Assembly: GCF_026242045.1 (NCBI RefSeq) | Contig: NZ_JAPJDO010000022.1 | Location: forward strand, 1-64,000 | From: Mycobacterium pinniadriaticum | GTDB lineage: Bacteria; Actinomycetota; Actinomycetes; Mycobacteriales; Mycobacteriaceae | DNA: 64,000 bases | Reading direction: 5' to 3' | In this document: positions 59,823 through 64,000 of the stretch, piece by piece | How the letters are laid out: every line of letters begins with the position of its first letter | Position numbering within the stretch: the first letter of the stretch is position 1 | Notes under the pieces: model-generated | Told to the model about the DNA's origin: nothing | Databases searched by the model: none | Seen by the model: only the letters and a program-made list of their open reading frames with translations | Position numbers and translations under genes: made by a program

Positions 59823-60695
59823 GTGGACAGTGCTGCATCGTTGGACGGCAAAGTCGCCGTCGTCACCGGCACCAGCCGCGGCGTCGGACTCGGTATCGCA
59901 CACGAGTTGCTGCGTGCCGGTGCCACGGTCATCGGCTGTTCACGCGGGCCGTTGGACGCCATGCCCGGGGTGACCGACAACCCTGACTGGCTGGCCCGCT
60001 CGTCGCAGCGGGTCTGCGACCAGGGGGACTACCGCGCGATCGACGAATTCGTCGCTTCTGTGGTGGCCGATTACGGCCGCATCGACATCCTGGTCAACAA
60101 CGCCGGTGGCACGGTGCCCGCCCCACACGTCGAAGACATCCCCGAGCTCGTCGCTCGCATCCAGGGCGCCCCGGAGGCCGCCGACGACTACGAGCGCACC
60201 GTGTTGTTCCACTCCTTCGCCATTCAGATGAACCTGATCAGCCCGATGTGGTTCGCCATCCGCGCCTACCGGCAGATGCGCGAGCAGGACGGTGTCGGGT
60301 CGATCGTCAACATCTCCAGTGGTGCGGGGCATCCCGCCGGCTCTCCGACGCTGGTGTCCTACGGTGCCGCCAAATCCGGCCTGAATCACCTGACCCGCTC
60401 GCTGGCCGAGGAATGGGGGCCGAAGGTGCGGGTGAACTGCCTGGCGTTGGGGCCGACGATGACCGACAATTTCAAGTCTTTCGTGCTGCCCAAGGACGAC
60501 CCGTCGGGCGAGAAATACTTCCACGCCGTGCCCATGCACCGGGCCGGGGAGCCGGCCGAGGTCGGTCGCGCGGTGGTGTTCCTGTGCAGTGGGACAGCCG
60601 ATTTCATCAACGGGACCACCATCGAGATCGACGGCGGCATGATGCCCGGCGTGCTGTACGAGGCCGGCCTCAAGACCATCACGGATCTGCTGTGA
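59823..60695 (+). CDS. Short-chain dehydrogenase/reductase
   Basis: 290-aa classical SDR with cofactor loop VVTGTSRGVGLGIAHELL, NNAGG, catalytic Ser in IVNISSGAGHP and YxxxK in VSYGAAKSGLNHL, and the C-terminal GTTIEIDGG. An insertion between strands 4 and 5 (about 95-130) carries PELVARIQGAPEAADDY. It should oxidise a hydroxyl or reduce a ketone on an acyl-CoA or terpenoid-type substrate. GGAGAGGT precedes GTG 59823. Its stop overlaps the next GTG. Confidence 0.9.
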   Translation: MDSAASLDGKVAVVTGTSRGVGLGIAHELLRAGATVIGCSRGPLDAMPGVTDNPDWLARSSQRVCDQGDYRAIDEFVASVVADYGRIDILVNNAGGTVPAPHVEDIPELVARIQGAPEAADDYERTVLFHSFAIQMNLISPMWFAIRAYRQMREQDGVGSIVNISSGAGHPAGSPTLVSYGAAKSGLNHLTRSLAEEWGPKVRVNCLALGPTMTDNFKSFVLPKDDPSGEKYFHAVPMHRAGEPAEVGRAVVFLCSGTADFINGTTIEIDGGMMPGVLYEAGLKTITDLL

Positions 60696-61759
60696 AGCGC
60701 GTCATCCAATTCTCGACCGGCAATGTCGGTCGCCACGCCCTGCCGATGATCATCGAACGGCCCAGCCTGGACCTCGTGGGTCTGCACGCCCACGGCACCG
60801 ACAAGGTTGGTCGCGACGCCGCGCAGCTGTGCGGTCTGCGTGAGCCGACCGGGGTCGTCGCCACCGACGATATCGACGCGCTGGTGGAACTCGGCGCGGA
60901 CTGTGTCGTCTACACCTCGCAGGCCGAGATGCGTCCGCAGGAGGCGATCGAGGAGATCTGCCGATTCCTGCGTGCGGGCACCAATGTCGTCGGCACGTCG
61001 ATGGTGTGGCTGGTCGCCCCGCACCACGCCGACGCATGGATCCGCGAACCACTGGCGCGGGCCTGCGCCGACGGCGGTACCTCGCTGTACATCAACGGTG
61101 TCGACCCCGGCTACTCCGGTGACACCCTCATTTACACCGCGCTGAGCCTGGCCGGGCGGGCCACCGCGATCACGGTGTCGGAGATCTGCGATTACGGCAG
61201 CTACGACGATGCTGAATTCACCGGTGTCAGTTTCGGTTTCGGGACAACCCCGGACCACACCCCGATCATGTTCGCCCCCGGCGTGCTGGCCTCGCTGTGG
61301 GGTGGGCAGGTCCGGTCGCTGGCCGAGATGCTCGGGGTCCGGCTCGACGAGGTGCGCGAGCGGCACGAGAGTTGGGTGACGCCGACGCAGATCGAGTGCA
61401 CGATGATGGGCGTGCCGCCCGGCCATGTGGCCGCCGTCCGCTTCGCGGTCGAGGGAATCCGCGACGGACGGCCGTTGATCACCATGGAGCACGTCAACCG
61501 GCTGACCCCGGCCACCGCGCCGGACTGGCCGTACCCGCCGGACGGCCGCCTCGGCGTGCACCGAGTGGTCGTGCACGGTCAACCCGGGGTGGAAATCAAC
61601 ACCCACCTCGGACTTGACGGTGTCGACCACAACGACGGCGGCGTCATCTCCACCGCCGCTCGTGCCGTCAACGCCATCGACGCGGTGTGCGCCGCGCCGC
61701 CGGGGCTGCTGTCGGTCAAGGACCTGCCCGCCGCGCACGCCGACACGGTGATGTGGTGA
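60692..61759 (+). CDS. DapB/diaminopentanoate-dehydrogenase-like NAD(P) enzyme
   Basis: 355-aa protein with a Rossmann start VIQFSTGNVGRHALPMII and a dihydrodipicolinate-reductase-like layout (VVYTSQAEMRPQEAIEEICRFL, NGVDPGYSGDTLIYTALSLAG). Mycobacteria have many such dehydrogenases near lipid and steroid genes, often of unknown substrate. GTG 60692 overlaps the SDR stop (GTGA), so they are coupled. A copy of the interspersed repeat follows the stop. Confidence 0.8.
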   Translation: MKRVIQFSTGNVGRHALPMIIERPSLDLVGLHAHGTDKVGRDAAQLCGLREPTGVVATDDIDALVELGADCVVYTSQAEMRPQEAIEEICRFLRAGTNVVGTSMVWLVAPHHADAWIREPLARACADGGTSLYINGVDPGYSGDTLIYTALSLAGRATAITVSEICDYGSYDDAEFTGVSFGFGTTPDHTPIMFAPGVLASLWGGQVRSLAEMLGVRLDEVRERHESWVTPTQIECTMMGVPPGHVAAVRFAVEGIRDGRPLITMEHVNRLTPATAPDWPYPPDGRLGVHRVVVHGQPGVEINTHLGLDGVDHNDGGVISTAARAVNAIDAVCAAPPGLLSVKDLPAAHADTVMW

Positions 61760-61762
61760 GTC

Positions 61763-61798
61763 CGGTGGGCAGGAGCGAAGCGACCCGGGAATGAGACA
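61763..61798 (+). repeat. Short GC-rich interspersed repeat, copy 6
   Basis: CGGTGGGCAGGAGCGAAGCG followed by ACCCGGGAATGAGACA; it contains the ATG of the TetR gene. Confidence 0.6.
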
Positions 61799-62423
61799 GC
61801 GAAAAATCGCGCCGCGCCGCCCACCGGGCGGCAGCCAACTGCGCGCCGAGCGCACCCGCGAGGCGGTTCTTGACGAGACGGTGCGCTGTGTGATCGACGA
61901 AGGATTCGCCGCCGCCAGCGCTAAGCACATCGCCGAGCGGGCCGGCGTCACCTGGGGTGTGGTGCAGTACCACTTCGGCGATCGCGACGGCCTGTTGATG
62001 GCCGTCGTCGACCGGGGATTTGCCGAGATGCTCGACCTGCTGCGCGGCCTGCCGGCTCCGTCGCCCACCCAAACCCGCCGCGAGCGGGTCGAATTGGTGG
62101 TTCAGAGCGCCTGGGCGGCCTTTTCCAGCCCGACGTCGCGAGCGTCGCTGGAGATTCTGATCGGCACCCGGGCCATGCGCGACAAACGGGCCACCCGTCA
62201 TCTCCTCGAATTGCAGAGGGCCATCACCGATTTGGGCGGTGACATCGCCGAAGGCCTGGACAGCCCACACGCCACCGCGATCGGCGACCTGATCTGGGCC
62301 ACCATGCGCGGGTTGGTGATCACCCAGCTGGTCATGCCGGGCCCGGCGCGACGAAGCCGGGAACTGGCGGCGCTGGTTGACGTGATCTGCTCCTACCTGG
62401 ACAGCCACGGGCAAACTCGATGA
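61791..62423 (+). CDS. TetR-family transcriptional regulator
   Basis: 210-aa regulator. The N-terminal HTH (about 20-65) reads REAVLDETVRCVIDEGFAAA and AERAGVTWGVVQYHFGDRDG, a typical TetR recognition helix. The C-terminal ligand-binding domain is helical. ATG 61791 lies in the repeat, and no better start is available before the HTH. It probably controls the divergent thiolase/SDR promoter at 59760-59792, with an acyl-CoA-type effector by analogy. Confidence 0.88.
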   Translation: MRQRKIAPRRPPGGSQLRAERTREAVLDETVRCVIDEGFAAASAKHIAERAGVTWGVVQYHFGDRDGLLMAVVDRGFAEMLDLLRGLPAPSPTQTRRERVELVVQSAWAAFSSPTSRASLEILIGTRAMRDKRATRHLLELQRAITDLGGDIAEGLDSPHATAIGDLIWATMRGLVITQLVMPGPARRSRELAALVDVICSYLDSHGQTR

Positions 62424-62514
62424 GCACCAAGCAAAGTCACAGTTAGGTCATAGCAATGCGCCGGATCGGCGCGCCTGAGTGACTTTCGCGGTGAGCCGTG
62501 GTGATCATGGCCGG
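62424..62514. other. Intergenic before the Hsp70-like gene
   Basis: Short gap with no clear -10 and -35 pair; TAGCAA near 62449 is a weak candidate. Confidence 0.3.
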
Positions 62515-64000
62515 ATGACCGAACCACTGGGTATCTGCGTGGGCGCGACCAGTCTGGTGGCCGCGCGCACCGGGGACCCCCCGGTCATCTGCCCGGCTGA
62601 GTTGGTGCTCGGTGAGCAGGTGTGGACCGGTTTCGTCGAACGGGTCGGCGACCCGATGCCGCTGGTCGGCGTCGACGGCATCGCCTACCGCGCCGAGCAG
62701 CTACTCGCGCTGGCCCTGTCAACACTCGCCGATACCGAAGGGAGCGGGCTCGCGGCGGTGGCGGGTGTCGCGGTTCCCGCCCACTGGGGGCCGGGGCGCC
62801 GGGAGGCGCTGCGCGACGCCATGTGGAATCTGCCCGCATTGGCCGGTGTCGCGGCGCCGCCGCTGCTGGTCTCTGACGCGACCGCCGCGCTGCGCTCACT
62901 GCAGAACGATCCGGGACTGCCGGCCCACGGCGTGATCCTGGTGTGCAACGTCGATACCGACGGTGTCGGCATCACATTGGCCGACGCGGGCGCGGACCTC
63001 CGCCAGATCGGCGAGACCCAACGCCTGATGGAGTTCTCCGCCGAAGCTCTCGCCGGCGCGCTGGACCGAGCCAGGATCGCGCGCACCGACATCGGCGCCG
63101 TGGCCGCCATCGGAGTTGGGGCCACACCGGCTGTCGTCCAACAACTCTCAGAACATCTGCAGGTGCCGGTCACCGTGTCAGCCCACCCGGAGCTCGATGC
63201 CGCGCTGGGCGCGAGTCTGGCTGCGGCCCGGCAGCTGGCCGCCGACGCGCCGACCGGGTTGGCGCCCGCGCCGCTGATCGAGCCGGCCGACGTCGGTCCG
63301 CAGTCGGCGACCATGGCGGCTGCCCTGGCCTGGTCCAGCGACGAATCCGCCGAAGAACCACTCGGGCAGGACCAGCCCTACGGCTACGGCGACTACGAGT
63401 ATCGCGGCTATGGCGATTACGAGAGCGATGACGACCTCTCAATCCTCGATACGGACTCATCCGGGCGGCGTGGATCGGGCCTGACCCGCAGCGTGCCGCT
63501 GCTGCTCGGCGGGGCCGCCGCCGTCGCCGCCGTCGCCGTCGGCGGCTTCGCCTACACGCTCACCGGCACCAGCGCCCCCAGTGAACCGTCGGTGAAACCG
63601 CTTCCGGCGACGGCGGTCACCTCGGCGGCGAGTCCCGCGGCGACGCCGCCGGCCGCACCGACGGAGACCGTCACGATGACCAACGCTCCCGTCAACACCG
63701 TCACCCAACAGGTGCAGGCTCCGCCGCCCGAAACCACCGTCGTCACGGTCGAGACGACGACTACCACGCCACCCCCCACGACCACGACAACCACCACGAC
63801 TCCGACAACCACGACCACGACCACCACGACCACGACCACCACCCCGACGACCACGACCACGACTCCGACGACCACCACGACACCGACCACCACCACGACC
63901 CAGTGGGACACCACGACCACCACGACCCGCAGGCCGTTGATACCCGGATTGCCACCGCCGCCGCAGATCCCCGGTTTGCCGCCGCTGCCGCACATCAGCC
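62515..64000 (+). CDS. Hsp70-like membrane protein with Pro/Thr-rich tail (partial)
   Basis: The frame opens at ATG 62515 and runs off the window without a stop (495 codons seen). Residues 1-245 resemble an actin/Hsp70 nucleotide-binding fold: LGICVGATSLVAARTG, VAVPAHWGPGRREALRDAM, LVSDATAALRSLQ and AIGVGATPAVVQQL. An acidic, Tyr/Gly-rich linker (YGYGDYEYRGYGDYES) follows, then one transmembrane helix (about 330-352), then a long Thr/Pro tract that should lie outside the cell and may be glycosylated. It resembles Rv0312. The ACC/ACG codon repeats (63750-63930) are prone to slippage. Confidence 0.85.
   Translation, partial: MTEPLGICVGATSLVAARTGDPPVICPAELVLGEQVWTGFVERVGDPMPLVGVDGIAYRAEQLLALALSTLADTEGSGLAAVAGVAVPAHWGPGRREALRDAMWNLPALAGVAAPPLLVSDATAALRSLQNDPGLPAHGVILVCNVDTDGVGITLADAGADLRQIGETQRLMEFSAEALAGALDRARIARTDIGAVAAIGVGATPAVVQQLSEHLQVPVTVSAHPELDAALGASLAAARQLAADAPTGLAPAPLIEPADVGPQSATMAAALAWSSDESAEEPLGQDQPYGYGDYEYRGYGDYESDDDLSILDTDSSGRRGSGLTRSVPLLLGGAAAVAAVAVGGFAYTLTGTSAPSEPSVKPLPATAVTSAASPAATPPAAPTETVTMTNAPVNTVTQQVQAPPPETTVVTVETTTTTPPPTTTTTTTTPTTTTTTTTTTTTTPTTTTTTPTTTTTPTTTTTQWDTTTTTTRRPLIPGLPPPPQIPGLPPLPHIS

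Overview
The window is chromosomal DNA of a high-GC actinomycete, almost certainly a rapidly growing mycobacterium (Mycolicibacterium type). The signs are a SigA, Cei, AftC, CeoB/CeoC and ChdC set in the order found in M. tuberculosis, many GTG and TTG starts, strong third-position GC, and many start codons sitting 6-8 nt behind a TANNNT -10 hexamer (leaderless mRNAs).

Region 1 (about 1.8-33.8 kb) is conserved core. From sigA to the ZapE/AFG1-like ATPase the genes follow, inverted, the M. tuberculosis block Rv2703 to Rv2670c: sigA, ppgK, suhB, cei, DUF4193, DUF3093, dut, DUF3710, hydrolase, OB-fold protein, DUF3159, ceoC, ceoB, APC permease, TrmA-like methyltransferase, dxs, RNase D-like, DUF3000, hemE, hemY, chdC, msrB, aftC, hydrolase-like lipoprotein and RibD-like reductase. 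The Rv2669-like acetyltransferase follows at 38.4 kb after an insertion. Two additions stand out: nhaA behind a leader element that recurs 26 kb away, and a tandem pair of membrane GGDEF-EAL (cyclic-di-GMP) proteins with a relic EAL tail between them.

Region 2 (33.8-48.8 kb) is regulatory and transport. A STAS protein overlaps a 1376-residue protein joining sensor, histidine kinase, receiver, PP2C phosphatase and an RsbW-like kinase domain. After an acetyltransferase, an alanine-dehydrogenase-like enzyme and small ORFs come an NhaP-type antiporter with the shared leader element, a CBS protein and an ArsB/NhaD-type transporter. A Clp_N/HTH protein has two palindromes lying exactly over its -35 and -10. 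An acyl-CoA synthetase, an acyltransferase and two small proteins follow.

Region 3 (48.8-55.1 kb) is a decayed accessory stretch: a P450 relic, small membrane and secreted proteins, four tRNA genes (Val-GAC, Cys, Gly, Val-CAC), and a 2.4 kb segment bounded by a duplication of the tRNA-Val(CAC) 3' end, which looks like the footprint of an integrated element. It carries an intact lipase-family hydrolase and the stub of an oxidoreductase.

Region 4 (55.1-64 kb) holds a small lipoprotein, a P450, a STAS/anti-sigma-kinase pair, a divergent catabolic-looking cluster (DUF35 protein, cysteine-less thiolase, SDR, DAP-dehydrogenase-like enzyme, TetR), and the start of an Hsp70-like protein with a Pro/Thr-rich tail that runs off the window. 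A short GC-rich repeat occurs six times, mostly next to gene starts. No insertion sequence, CRISPR array or rRNA was seen.
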